Source of the DNA: Bacteroidota bacterium
GTDB lineage: Bacteria; Bacteroidota; Bacteroidia; Chitinophagales; Chitinophagaceae
Direction of reading: 5' to 3'
Assembly (NCBI GenBank): GCA_030706735.1
Contig: JAUZNZ010000018.1
Coordinates: 35,430 to 99,429 of the forward strand
DNA length: 64,000 bases
Positions within the stretch are counted from its first letter, which is position 1. Each line of letters begins with the position of its first letter. The position numbers were made by a program, and so were the translations under genes. A model generated the notes under the pieces. It was not told where the DNA came from. It did not search any database and saw nothing but the letters and a program-made list of their open reading frames with translations. Positions 1 to 8,428 of this stretch are shown here, in pieces.

Positions 1-377
1 GTGGTCGCCTGCAGGCGCAACTTTTCCAGTTCCGCGTTGATCGAAAGATCTTTTTCGATATAGGTATTGCTGACGGGCATGTAGGCTTCCGGCTGGTAAT
101 AGTCGTAATACGACACGAAATAGCCCACCGCATTTTCCGGGAAGAATTGTTTGAACTCGCCGTAAAGCTGTGCGACGAGGGTCTTGTTATGCGTAAGGAC
201 CAGGGTCGGCCTTTGCACGTTCTGCACCAGATTGGCGATCGTGAAGGTCTTGCCCGACCCCGTGACGCCGAGCAGGGTCTGATATCGTTCACCTTGCAGC
301 ACGCCTTCCGTCAGTTGGCGGATGGCCTCCGGCTGATCCCCGGCGGCGGAGTAGGAAGAGTTGATCTTAAATGGCAT
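1..377 (-). CDS. uvrB: Excinuclease ABC subunit B (5' part, runs off window)
   Basis: N-terminal 125 residues of UvrB, the damage-verifying helicase-like subunit of nucleotide excision repair, which works with UvrA and UvrC. The reverse strand reads [20 protein letters not shown], then the Walker A segment GVTGSGKT (about residues 37-44), [10 protein letters not shown], and the tyrosine-rich hairpin region [14 protein letters not shown] that inserts into DNA at the lesion. All are hallmark UvrB sequences. The ATG at 377 is chosen because it is the first Met after an in-frame stop and gives the usual family N-terminus. The rest lies left of the window. A 13-bp tandem repeat lies just upstream. 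Identification is certain; only the start could shift slightly. Confidence 0.96.
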   Translation of the reverse strand, partial: MPFKINSSYSAAGDQPEAIRQLTEGVLQGERYQTLLGVTGSGKTFTIANLVQNVQRPTLVLTHNKTLVAQLYGEFKQFFPENAVGYFVSYYDYYQPEAYMPVSNTYIEKDLSINAELEKLRLQAT

Positions 378-416
378 GGGCGAAATGTACTCGAACAGCA
401 AATTTACCGATTATTT

Positions 417-454
417 ACGGTTCGCTGCTACGGTTCGCTGCTACGGTTCGCTGC
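417..454. repeat. 13-bp tandem repeat, about 2.9 copies
   Basis: The unit ACGGTTCGCTGCT occurs twice perfectly (417-429, 430-442), followed by a 12-base partial copy (443-454). It straddles the 3' end of the M28 peptidase gene: read on the minus strand each unit contains a TAG, and the gene ends at the first of these. The stop codon has therefore been duplicated downstream of itself. It looks like replication slippage between the divergently placed uvrB start and the peptidase end. Confidence 0.9.
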
Positions 455-2675
455 CGGTTGTGTCGATCCACAGGCTGAATGCGTGCAGCACCCCGGCGAC
501 GACGGCTATTTGTTCCTGCGCCTCCTTCCATTCGCCCTGCTCGATCGCCTCCCTGATGCCGGGGAGGGTCTTTACGCCGTAACCGGTATAAAAGCCGGGG
601 GCATAGATCGCATGCCGGTACCAGGGGCGTCTGGGCAGTCCTTTGTCCGACAGCAGGCGCTGCTCCGCCTTGTACAGCACTTCGTTGATATGATGGAACC
701 GCTGGTCGTTCCAGCCGGCGGATCCGGAGAGCGTCGCGGCTACCCGATCGGTGGACCGGTCGAGGTCGCGCATCGCATTCTGCAGCGGCGAGAAATCCAG
801 GTAGGGTACTTCCGGCGATTGTTTGGGCGCCAGCAAATTCTTCGTCGGGTCGGCCGCATGACGAAAGTCCCCCTCCCGGATCAGCTGATTTTTGAAAGCC
901 GTTGCTTCCCGCTGCTGGTCGGTTAGCGCGATCAGTTCATTGAGATAGCCATTCACCGTTCGGTACAGCGCCTTAAAGTCGAGGGGCAGCAGGTTTGCAT
1001 CGGCCATCCGCAGGGTCGTGCGTCCCGTCGTTTTCGCAAGCGTCCAGCTGTATTGGAAGCCGGGGTCTTTGAACCGGCGATAGTCGTCATAGGAATCGTA
1101 GATCGAGTGATAATCTCCGCCGCCGTTCTCCCCGCCGAAGCCGATATTGCAGGAGGGCACGCCGATGTGTTGGATAAAAGGAGAATAATCGGAGCCCGAG
1201 CCCAGCGCCCCGATGGAGAAGGTCTTTTTTGCCAGGAGCTCTTTTTTTACCTGGCCGTTCCCTTCGGCGGCGACGAGGTCCCTGGCCTTTCTGCGATCGG
1301 CGATCGAGATGCCTGTTTGCGGATCGACGACGTCGCGGGCGACCTCGTTCAGGAAGGGCTCCAGGGCGTGCGAGCCTTCGACCCCTAAGAAGCCTCTGCC
1401 GATATCATCGGTATTGATGTAGATCACGGCCTTTTGCTGCAATTCTTCTGCGTGTGTTTCGACCCATTCGGTGGAACCGATCAGGCCTGGCTCTTCCCCA
1501 TCCCAGGCGCAGTAGATCAGGGTTCGTTTGGGCCTCCAGCCTGTTTTGACCAGTTCGCCGATAGCCCTGGCCTCTTCCAGCATGGCGGCCTGGCCGCTGA
1601 GCGGGTCGCTGGCCCCATTGACCCAGGCATCGTAGTGATTGCCGCGGATGACCCATTCGTCGGGCCATTCGCTGCCCGGGAGCCTGGCGATGATATCGTT
1701 CACCGGCCGCATGTCCCAGTTGAAGGCCAGCCTGAGGTGTACGCGGGTTGCGCCCGGGCCGACATGGTAAGTGATCGGGAGTGCGCCCCTCCATTCTTCC
1801 GGCGCGACCGGCCCGCCGAGAGCGCGCAAGAGCGGCTCCGCGTCATGGTAGCTGATGGGAAGCACGGGAATCTTCAACAGGCTGGCGGCGTCTTTGCGGT
1901 TGAGTCTTTTTGCATCGGCGGTCGCCCCGATACCCGGAGTCAGCGGGTCGCCGGGATAGATGGGCATGTCGAGCACGGAACCCCGCTGCACGCCATATTC
2001 ATTCTTATAAGCCCCTTTCGGGTAGACGTCGCCCTGGTAATAGCCGTCATCTTTCGGATCGGAGTAAATGATGCAGCCGATGGCGCCATGCTCCTGGGCG
2101 ACCTTTGGCTTGATGCCTCTCCAGGAATGCCCGTACCTGGCCAGGACGATCCTGCCTTGAACCGAGATGCCCATGCGCTCCAGGCGATCATAGTCCTCCG
2201 GGATGCCGTAATTGACAAACACCAGTTCGCCGCTGACGTCACCGTCCGCGGAATAACAATTATAGGTGGGCAGCTGCTCGCTGGTCTGGCCGGAGGTGGC
2301 GTCGCCTGCTACCGGCGGTTCGGCGAGGACTGCCTTATAGGCCGAAGGTGCGGTCATCTCCAGGAGGCGTTCTTTCGGCGTGGGAAATAATACGGTGAAG
2401 GTTTCCACTTTCACGTCGAAACCCCAGCTCTTCAGGAGGCCGGAGATCAATTCGGTATTTGCCTTATCGCCCGGCGATCCCACGTGATGAGGCCGCGCCG
2501 AAAGGGTCCGGATGAGGGTGTCGATGTGTTTTGCGTCGAGGTGGCTGTCGAATTGGGCTTCGAGGTTCAGCTCGCGGGCGGCGGCGGCCTGGTCGAAACC
2601 CTGCAGGGGCCTGGTTTGCGCGAAGGTCAGGGATGCCGCGAGGAGCGTGATGAAGGTCAATAATGTTCTCTGCAT
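441..2675 (-). CDS. Exported M28B zinc peptidase (glutamate carboxypeptidase II-like)
   Basis: A 744-residue exported metallopeptidase related to glutamate carboxypeptidase II/NAALADase. It begins with a signal peptide (MQRTLLTFITLLAASLTFAQ), has a PA insert domain (about 140-310), an M28 catalytic core (about 320-560), and a C-terminal transferrin-receptor-like dimerisation helix region. Di-zinc ligand motifs are visible in order: RGNHYDAW, GASDPLSGQ, CAWDGEEPGLIGSTEW (catalytic Glu pair), INTDDIG and DYHSIYDSYDD. The family trims acidic or short peptides; the true substrate is unknown. An upstream in-frame Met exists at 2750, but the Met at 2675 starts a clean signal peptide and avoids overlapping mgsA. 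It lies 13 bases downstream of mgsA, so the two may be co-transcribed. A 13-bp tandem repeat surrounds its stop codon. Confidence 0.93.
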   Translation of the reverse strand: MQRTLLTFITLLAASLTFAQTRPLQGFDQAAAARELNLEAQFDSHLDAKHIDTLIRTLSARPHHVGSPGDKANTELISGLLKSWGFDVKVETFTVLFPTPKERLLEMTAPSAYKAVLAEPPVAGDATSGQTSEQLPTYNCYSADGDVSGELVFVNYGIPEDYDRLERMGISVQGRIVLARYGHSWRGIKPKVAQEHGAIGCIIYSDPKDDGYYQGDVYPKGAYKNEYGVQRGSVLDMPIYPGDPLTPGIGATADAKRLNRKDAASLLKIPVLPISYHDAEPLLRALGGPVAPEEWRGALPITYHVGPGATRVHLRLAFNWDMRPVNDIIARLPGSEWPDEWVIRGNHYDAWVNGASDPLSGQAAMLEEARAIGELVKTGWRPKRTLIYCAWDGEEPGLIGSTEWVETHAEELQQKAVIYINTDDIGRGFLGVEGSHALEPFLNEVARDVVDPQTGISIADRRKARDLVAAEGNGQVKKELLAKKTFSIGALGSGSDYSPFIQHIGVPSCNIGFGGENGGGDYHSIYDSYDDYRRFKDPGFQYSWTLAKTTGRTTLRMADANLLPLDFKALYRTVNGYLNELIALTDQQREATAFKNQLIREGDFRHAADPTKNLLAPKQSPEVPYLDFSPLQNAMRDLDRSTDRVAATLSGSAGWNDQRFHHINEVLYKAEQRLLSDKGLPRRPWYRHAIYAPGFYTGYGVKTLPGIREAIEQGEWKEAQEQIAVVAGVLHAFSLWIDTTGSEP

Positions 2676-2688
2676 GTGGAGGGTGATT

Positions 2689-3156
2689 TTATTGGTTTTG
2701 TTTGAGCACTCGCTTGACGTATTGACTATAATCGGGCAGGATGATCTCATAATCCTGATACATGAGCGGGGAGGTCAGCAGGAAGTCTGCGGTGGCCCGA
2801 TCCATGGCGATCGGGATATTCCAGGCCACGCCCAGCCTGAGCAGGGCCTTGATATCCGGGTCATGCGGCTGTGCCTCCATGGGGTCCCAGAAAAAGATGA
2901 GGACGTCTATCTTTCCTTCCGAGATCCGGGAACCGATCTGCTGATCTCCGCCCAGCGGGCCGCTTAGAAACTTGCTGATCGACTGATGGAGGGCCTGTTC
3001 CAGCATTTTGCCGGTGGTGCCCGTGCCGTACAGGCGATGCCTGGCGAGAGCATCCTTATTATATACGGCCCACTCGATCAACTCCGCTTTTTTATTGTCA
3101 TGAGCCACCAGTGCAATGCGCTTCGAGCCGCCCATTTTTCTTATGGAAGATGCCAT
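2689..3156 (-). CDS. mgsA: Methylglyoxal synthase
   Basis: Converts dihydroxyacetone phosphate to methylglyoxal plus phosphate, a bypass of lower glycolysis used when phosphorylated sugars accumulate. The 155-residue protein carries the family signatures IALVAHDNKK (N-terminal strand), YGTGTTG (phosphate loop), SGPLGGDQQIG (with the catalytic Asp region), FFWDPMEAQPHDPDIKALL and NIPIAMDRATADF. Length matches the family. Start is either the Met at 3156 or the one at 3135 (MGGSKRIAL); both leave the domain complete. It precedes the M28 peptidase on the same strand; no functional link between them is evident. Confidence 0.95.
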   Translation of the reverse strand: MASSIRKMGGSKRIALVAHDNKKAELIEWAVYNKDALARHRLYGTGTTGKMLEQALHQSISKFLSGPLGGDQQIGSRISEGKIDVLIFFWDPMEAQPHDPDIKALLRLGVAWNIPIAMDRATADFLLTSPLMYQDYEIILPDYSQYVKRVLKQNQ

Positions 3157-3311
3157 ATTTTGGTTATTGCTTTGTTGACGGAAGGTAAATCGCTTTTAAG
3201 AAGATTATAACAAGAATGATAAAATTTTATAGAGAAGGTTGTCGTTTTGCTTGTCGGGCATGGATTTTGTTAAGCCAATGCTCCCTGATCTTTTTCCCTG
3301 TTGACGCGTTT

Positions 3312-3953
3312 ATGAAAAGATTTATCGGGCTTACCTCTTTACTGCTTTTCGGGTGGTTGGCGATGTATGCGCAACCATCGGATACCACAATCGGCTCGGG
3401 CCCGGCGCTTATTCAAATGCGTCCGGCCGGGGAGAGCAAGTTCTTTGCACATTTTTCGGCGGTGGTGAAAGAGTCGAACAAGGTATTATTGCAATGGAGC
3501 GTCGACAGTCTGGGCCAGGGGGATTATTTTATTGTCGAGAGGGCGACGGAGGGAGGTCAATATGAGACCATCGGCGCGATGCGGGAGGAGAATCTGAGCG
3601 GAGAATACGAGCTAACGGATATTGCCCCCCCCAATGGCACGGATTTGTATCGCATTAAATTCATGGGAGAGGATGGGCGTCTTATTTATTCGAAGGTGAT
3701 TGAAGTGAGTCTTTCCAGCGCCGTCGATTTTAAATTCTATCCTAATCCTGCCGATAAATTATTGATCATACGAACGGAGCATGTCGTGGACATTCAGGTG
3801 ATAGATGCAATCGGTTCAATTCGGTTGGCCGCTCGTTTGCAACCCGGTATACAGGTTGTCAACTTATCCGGCCTGGAAAAGGGTGTTTACATATTGCGAG
3901 TTGCTGATAAAGAGAGCAATAGAATAGTTTCAAATCAGCTTTTAAAGAATTAA
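3312..3953 (+). CDS. Secreted protein with T9SS type A C-terminal sorting domain
   Basis: A 213-residue exported protein. Signal peptide MKRFIGLTSLLLFGWLAMYAQ, a middle region (about 45-125) with the beta-sandwich pattern typical of fibronectin-like modules (VLLQWSVDS, YFIVERAT, YRIKFMG), and a C-terminal domain beginning FYPNPADKLL and ending KGVYILRVADKESNRIVSNQL. That last part is the type A sorting domain that directs proteins through the type IX secretion system to the Bacteroidota cell surface. No catalytic domain is seen, so it may be an adhesin or a scaffold. The reading frame extends to 3216, but the Met at 3312 begins the signal peptide. A terminator follows at 4053-4087. Confidence 0.85.
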   Translation: MKRFIGLTSLLLFGWLAMYAQPSDTTIGSGPALIQMRPAGESKFFAHFSAVVKESNKVLLQWSVDSLGQGDYFIVERATEGGQYETIGAMREENLSGEYELTDIAPPNGTDLYRIKFMGEDGRLIYSKVIEVSLSSAVDFKFYPNPADKLLIIRTEHVVDIQVIDAIGSIRLAARLQPGIQVVNLSGLEKGVYILRVADKESNRIVSNQLLKN

Positions 3954-4052
3954 TTAAATATTAAAAAGAAATTACCACAAAATGGTATTGCAGAATTGAT
4001 CTGAATCATCTACCTTTATCTCGGTTTTTCATAGGATATTGGATTTTAAAAC

Positions 4053-4087
4053 GGGGTTGAATTTCTATTCAGGCCCCTTTTTTATTT
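4053..4087 (+). terminator. Intrinsic terminator after the T9SS cargo gene
   Basis: Stem GGGG-TGAAT pairs with ATTCA-CCCC around a short loop with a small internal bulge (4053-4077), followed directly by TTTTTTTATTT. It lies about 100 bases after the T9SS cargo stop. The gap 3954-4271 otherwise holds only the oppositely oriented recA terminator. Confidence 0.75.
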
Positions 4088-4203
4088 ATAGCCCTTTAAC
4101 CCCTTGAGCAGCCGATGGTTATGTCTTTCTAATCCGCATGGGGCCGTGGTTTGCTTAGATTGAACAGTGTGGGAGGTACGATAAGTATTTAGTGAAAATT
4201 CTA

Positions 4204-4245
4204 TAAAAAACATAAAAGAAGAGGCCCCGGCAGCGCCGGGGCCTC
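4204..4245 (-). terminator. Intrinsic terminator of recA
   Basis: A perfect 10-bp stem GAGGCCCCGG / CCGGGGCCTC with a five-base loop (4221-4245). On the minus strand it is followed by a T-rich run (complement of 4204-4220). It sits 26 bases beyond the recA stop codon. Confidence 0.88.
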
Positions 4246-4271
4246 ATACGTACTAACCCAATTAAAAGAGT

Positions 4272-5273
4272 TTATGCAGCCTGCATTTCTTTTACTTTTT
4301 CCCTGATCTTATTTTCGATCTCTGTGGCGAGTTCAGGGTTGTCGTGCAACAATTGTTTAACGGTGTCGCGTCCTTGTCCGAGCTTGTCGGTGTTATAGCT
4401 GAACCAGCTGCCGCTTTTTTGGATGATGCCGAGTTCAACGCCCATATCGACGATCTCGCCCATTTTGGAAATGCCTTCTCCGAAAACGATATCGAATTCG
4501 GCGGTGCGGAATGGCGGCGCCACTTTATTCTTGACCACTTTCACTTTTACGCGGTTGCCGATGGCCTCTTCACCATCTTTAAGCTGCGCCATGCGGCGGA
4601 TGTCGAGGCGAACGGATGCATAGAACTTCAGTGCGTTGCCGCCGGTGGTCGTCTCGGGATTGCCGAACATGACCCCGATCTTTTCCCTCAATTGATTGAT
4701 GAAGATGCAAATGGTATTGGTCTTGCTGATCGTTCCCGTCAGTTTTCTAAGAGCCTGTGACATCAGTCTGGCCTGGAGTCCCATTTTACTGTCTCCCATT
4801 TCGCCTTCGAGCTCACCCTTGGGTACCAGGGCCGCTACGGAGTCGATCACGACGACGTCCAGGGCTCCGGACAGGATCAGGCGGTCGGCGATCTCGAGGG
4901 CCTGTTCTCCATAGTCCGGCTGGGAGATCAGGAGATTATCGATATCGACGCCCAGTTTTTGCGCATAGGCGCTGTCGAAGGCGTGCTCGGCGTCGACGAT
5001 GGCGCACATCCCCCCTTTTTTCTGCGCTTCCGCGATAATATGGGTGGCCAGCGTGGTCTTACCGGATGATTCCGGCCCATAGATCTCGACGACCCTGCCT
5101 TTCGGGAGGCCACCTACGCCCAACGCCACGTCCAACCCGATCGAACCGGTGGAAATAACCTCCATCGGATCCTGGTTCCTTTCATTCATCAACATGACAC
5201 TGCCTTTCCCGAAATCCTTATCTATCTTGTCCATCGTCAGCTTTAAAGCCTTGAGTTTTTCTGCGTTTGACAT
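4272..5273 (-). CDS. recA: Recombinase RecA
   Basis: A 333-residue DNA strand-exchange ATPase for homologous recombination and the DNA-damage response. Walker A GPESSGKT is at about 66-73. Walker B is in [12 protein letters not shown], the L1/L2 DNA-binding loop segments surround [16 protein letters not shown] and [22 protein letters not shown], and the C-terminus is acidic to mixed. The start chosen is [10 protein letters not shown] at 5273; the open frame extends to 5339, but that extension (MCISFLPYL...) is not RecA-like and covers the promoter at 5294-5325. Monocistronic: own promoter and strong terminator. No LexA-type operator is recognisable. Confidence 0.98.
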   Translation of the reverse strand: MSNAEKLKALKLTMDKIDKDFGKGSVMLMNERNQDPMEVISTGSIGLDVALGVGGLPKGRVVEIYGPESSGKTTLATHIIAEAQKKGGMCAIVDAEHAFDSAYAQKLGVDIDNLLISQPDYGEQALEIADRLILSGALDVVVIDSVAALVPKGELEGEMGDSKMGLQARLMSQALRKLTGTISKTNTICIFINQLREKIGVMFGNPETTTGGNALKFYASVRLDIRRMAQLKDGEEAIGNRVKVKVVKNKVAPPFRTAEFDIVFGEGISKMGEIVDMGVELGIIQKSGSWFSYNTDKLGQGRDTVKQLLHDNPELATEIENKIREKVKEMQAA

Positions 5274-5293
5274 ATTGGTAGTTTTTTGTCCTT

Positions 5294-5325
5294 CAAAATT
5301 ATTTATTTGATAAAGGTAGGGCAAA
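5294..5325 (-). promoter_or_regulatory. Bacteroidota-type promoter of recA
   Basis: On the minus strand TTTG (complement of 5322-5325), a 20-base spacer, then TAATTTTG (complement of 5294-5301). This matches the Bacteroidota -33/-7 consensus TTTG-N~20-TAnnTTTG exactly. The -7 box is 20 bases upstream of the recA start codon, leaving a short leader. Confidence 0.75.
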
Positions 5326-5386
5326 AAACTTATACACACCTAATATTTTTAGTAGTTGATAGCTAATTTTTTTGGCTTTCGGCGGC

Positions 5387-7171
5387 CTATTTGTGCGCTT
5401 CGATCCAGGCATCGATCTTCTTTTCGAGCACGTCCAGGGGCATGGCGCCATCATCGAGGACCGCATCGTGGAACGCCGCGATATGGAACTTGTCACCGAG
5501 CGTCTGCTGTGCTTTGTTCCGGAGCTCCCTGATCTTGAGCGCGCCGATCTTATATCCCAGGGCCTGGCCGGGGATCGCAATATACCGTTCGATCTCGGCC
5601 GTGGCGCCCTCCTCGCTGATCTGTTCGTTGTCCGTCATGTATTTGATCGCGGCTTCACGGCTCATCCCGCGGGTATGGATGGCCACATCGACGACCAGGC
5701 GGATGGCCCGGTGGATCTCGTCGCCGAGGGCGCCCATATATTGATACGGATCGGTATATAGTCCCAGCTCCCTGCCGAGAGACTCGCAATACAGGGCCCA
5801 GCCTTCGACATAGGCATTATTGCCGCCGAAACGGCGAAAGCGGGGCAGCAGCGTATCCTCCTGTTGCAGGGAGATCTGGTAATGATGTCCGGGGATCGCC
5901 TCGTGAAGAAAGAGCGACTCCATGCCCGAGGCCATATTGAATTGCGTGGCATCCAGGATGGGCACGTAGAATACGCCGGGGCGCCGGCCGTCGGGCGAGC
6001 CCTGAAAATATTCGGCGCTTGCGCTGGCCGCGCGGAAGGCCTCGGTCTGCCTGATCTCGAAGCGTGTTTTGGGCACATGGTCGAAAAGCTCGCGTAGTTT
6101 GGGCTGCATGCGTTGGTGGATCGCTTCGAAGGCGTCGAGTACCTCCTGCGGTGTTTTGTAGGGCTTGAATTTCTTGTCGGTATTGATGTAATCGAAGAAG
6201 GCGTGCAGGTCCCCGGTGAAGCCCACGGAGCTCTTCACGCTGTCCATGATCCTTCGGATGCGGGCCACCTCGCTCAGCCCGGTCTGATAGATTTCCTCCG
6301 GCGTCTTGGACGTGGTGGTCTGGTCGTGCACCAGCCATTCGTACCAGGCCGGGCCTCCGGGCAGCGCCGAAAGGCCGGAGCTGGTCCTGGCCTTCGGCAG
6401 ATAGTCCTTCTTCAGAAAATCGGCAAGGCGTTTATAGGAAGGGATGATCGTACCGCGGATCAGATCCTGGTACTCCCCGACCAATCGCCGCGCGGCGGCC
6501 GTATCTGTTTCCTTTGCCAGCTGCTTTACGGGACCATAGAAGAGGTTCGTCTCCAACCCGCCGTTGGCGATGGCTTCCAGTTCGGGTATCAGCTTCAGGA
6601 CCAGCGAGCGGGGCAATACGATATTCGAGTCCAGGCCTTTGCGGAAGTAGACGATCGCGCTGTCCGCCCAGGGGCCGAAGGCCTTCGCGCGGCGGATCCA
6701 TCTCTCATGATCGCCGATCGTGCGAAAGGGTTGTACGCTGGCGCCGCTGCCCATTTGGCCGAGGATCAGCGGAAGGCCGGTGAATTGGTTGAAGGGGATA
6801 TAATTACTGTGAAAACGGAAGCCGTCCAGGCGCGAATCAAGTTCCCAGTTCAGGATATCATAGCTGAGCCGGTCGTTGGCGTTCAGCGAAGCCTTGTCGA
6901 ATTGCCGCAAGCGCTGCAGGCAATGAGCATAGAAACTCCGCGTGCTGTCCCGAAACGCATCGGCAAAATCGACGGGTAGCCGGTCATTGTACCGGTCGTC
7001 TCCATTGAACGTCGCTTCCACCGGGAACATCGCCATCCTGCCTTCGTAATAGTCATCGAATAATTTGGACAGGTCACGATTGTTTTCCGCCGGCGTCTGT
7101 TCCTTAGGCATCAGCTTGCAGGCGCTCAGCAGGAGCGTGACCAGGCTGAATGATATCAATAGTTGTCTCAT
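5387..7171 (-). CDS. DUF885 family lipoprotein, putative metallopeptidase
   Basis: A 594-residue protein of the DUF885 family. It begins with a lipoprotein signal (MRQLLISFSLVTLLLSAC, lipobox Cys at 18), so it is likely membrane anchored in the envelope. The diagnostic motif FLHEAIPGHHYQ (about residues 415-426) is the HExxPGHH zinc-site signature that links the family to gluzincin peptidases; the later segment YVEGWALYCESLGRELG supplies the usual distal Glu. Members are typically about 550-620 residues, as here. Substrate unknown; peptide hydrolysis is inferred from the motif only. It lies upstream of recA on the same strand, but recA has its own promoter. Confidence 0.88.
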   Translation of the reverse strand: MRQLLISFSLVTLLLSACKLMPKEQTPAENNRDLSKLFDDYYEGRMAMFPVEATFNGDDRYNDRLPVDFADAFRDSTRSFYAHCLQRLRQFDKASLNANDRLSYDILNWELDSRLDGFRFHSNYIPFNQFTGLPLILGQMGSGASVQPFRTIGDHERWIRRAKAFGPWADSAIVYFRKGLDSNIVLPRSLVLKLIPELEAIANGGLETNLFYGPVKQLAKETDTAAARRLVGEYQDLIRGTIIPSYKRLADFLKKDYLPKARTSSGLSALPGGPAWYEWLVHDQTTTSKTPEEIYQTGLSEVARIRRIMDSVKSSVGFTGDLHAFFDYINTDKKFKPYKTPQEVLDAFEAIHQRMQPKLRELFDHVPKTRFEIRQTEAFRAASASAEYFQGSPDGRRPGVFYVPILDATQFNMASGMESLFLHEAIPGHHYQISLQQEDTLLPRFRRFGGNNAYVEGWALYCESLGRELGLYTDPYQYMGALGDEIHRAIRLVVDVAIHTRGMSREAAIKYMTDNEQISEEGATAEIERYIAIPGQALGYKIGALKIRELRNKAQQTLGDKFHIAAFHDAVLDDGAMPLDVLEKKIDAWIEAHK

Positions 7172-7331
7172 TGCGCGTGCAATTTAAATAAATAAGAGAT
7201 CGCCCGCAGAGGGGCGCCGGGTCAGTGTTTTAGGGCTTCTTTACCGGCAGGGACCCCGGCCTTCGACGAATTTGGCATTAAATTCGCCTTAAATTTCGAC
7301 AATCAAAAATTTCCTTATTCGCCTGATGGGC

Positions 7332-7339
7332 TATCTTTG
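7332..7339 (+). promoter_or_regulatory. Candidate -7 box for the OmpA-like gene
   Basis: TATCTTTG matches the TAnnTTTG -7 consensus, 72 bases before the OmpA-like start. No convincing TTTG/TTG lies 19-21 bases upstream, so only the -7 half is supported. The remainder of the 240-base divergent intergenic region holds nothing else I recognise. Confidence 0.4.
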
Positions 7340-7411
7340 ACCTATTCTTTAGCGCGCGAATGGCCCGTGATGACGCTGGTACTTCGAACTTTATACTTAA
7401 AATGATATACT

Positions 7412-8278
7412 ATGAGCCTTAAACACGTTTTATTCTTCAGCGCTTTTTCATTGCTTCTTTTTTCATGCGTCAGTTCTAAAAAATTCAAAGCCGCTCAAGC
7501 GAAGATCGATTCGCTGACAGCCGCCAATGCCAAGCTGGCCGGGGATCTCAAGAATTGTAACGATCTGACCGCACAGGACGCCAATCAGCGCGCCACCATG
7601 CAAAATCAGCTGGATGCGCTCAATAAGCAGATCGATTTCCTGAAAGCGAACCACGACGCCACCCTGAAGCAATTGCAGGACCTGTCGGTGATCTCCAGCT
7701 CGCAGGCCGAGAGCATCAAGAAGTCGCTGGATAATATCGGTTCCAAGGATGCCTATATTCAGAACCTGCAGACGGAGCTCGCCCATAAGGACTCCCTGAA
7801 TATGGCGTTGGTGATGAACCTGAAAGGCGCCATCGGGAACCTGGATGACAAGGACATCAATATCAAGGTTGACAAGGGGGTCATTTATATCGATATTTCC
7901 GACAAACTGTTGTTCAAGAGCGGAAGCTACGATGTGACCGACGCGGCCAAGGCCGTGCTGGGCAAGGTAGCCGCCGTATTGAAGGCGCAGTCCGATATCG
8001 AGTTCATGGTGGAAGGCCATACGGACAACAAGAACTATGCAAGGCCGCCCTATTTGCTGGACAACTGGGACCTGAGCGTCAAGCGCGCCACGTCGATCGT
8101 CCGGATACTGCAAAAGCAATATGGGCTGGATCCTGCGCATATCACCGCAGCGGGACGCAGCGAATTCGTTCCGGTGGCCACCAATGATACCGAAGAGGGC
8201 CGCGCCGCCAACCGCCGCACGCGGATCGTGATCCTGCCGCAACTGGATCAATTCTTCAAGCTGCTGGAAAAGAAATAA
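7412..8278 (+). CDS. OmpA-family peptidoglycan-binding lipoprotein
   Basis: A 288-residue envelope protein. Lipoprotein signal with Cys at 19 (LLLFSC), a heptad-rich coiled-coil region (about 25-130, many K/A/Q/L with DAQN repeats), then an OmpA C-terminal domain (about 160-285). The domain includes DKLLFKSGSYDVTD, VEGHTDN and AGRSEFVPVATNDTEEGRAANRRTRI, with the Asp and Arg residues that contact meso-diaminopimelate in peptidoglycan. It probably tethers the outer membrane to the wall. A strong hairpin terminator follows. Confidence 0.92.
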   Translation: MSLKHVLFFSAFSLLLFSCVSSKKFKAAQAKIDSLTAANAKLAGDLKNCNDLTAQDANQRATMQNQLDALNKQIDFLKANHDATLKQLQDLSVISSSQAESIKKSLDNIGSKDAYIQNLQTELAHKDSLNMALVMNLKGAIGNLDDKDINIKVDKGVIYIDISDKLLFKSGSYDVTDAAKAVLGKVAAVLKAQSDIEFMVEGHTDNKNYARPPYLLDNWDLSVKRATSIVRILQKQYGLDPAHITAAGRSEFVPVATNDTEEGRAANRRTRIVILPQLDQFFKLLEKK

Positions 8279-8308
8279 CGGGAAATAAGACCCGTAGAAT
8301 GGATAAGG

Positions 8309-8340
8309 GGCCCCGCTCGCCGAAAGGCGGGCGGGGCCTC
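8309..8340 (+). terminator. Hairpin terminator after the OmpA-like gene
   Basis: Stem GGCCCCGCTCGCC / GGCGGGCGGGGCC around a GAAA tetraloop (one G-T pair), about 30 bases after the stop codon. The following TCGTCATTTATTT is only moderately T-rich. It separates the OmpA gene from the downstream kinase gene. Confidence 0.7.
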
Positions 8341-8428
8341 GTCATTTATTTGCCTAACTGCATCATTTTCCGCCTCAAAGCGCGTTATATCTATTTAGCA
8401 AGCGGATCCAGTAACCAGCGCCGCCTTT

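Noticed and set aside
147..926. 259-codon plus-strand frame across uvrB and the peptidase
   Set aside because: Spans two genes that read well on the other strand and the tandem repeat; no domain.
1434..2390. 318-codon plus-strand frame within the M28 peptidase
   Set aside because: Shadow of a clear metallopeptidase frame; composition not protein-like.
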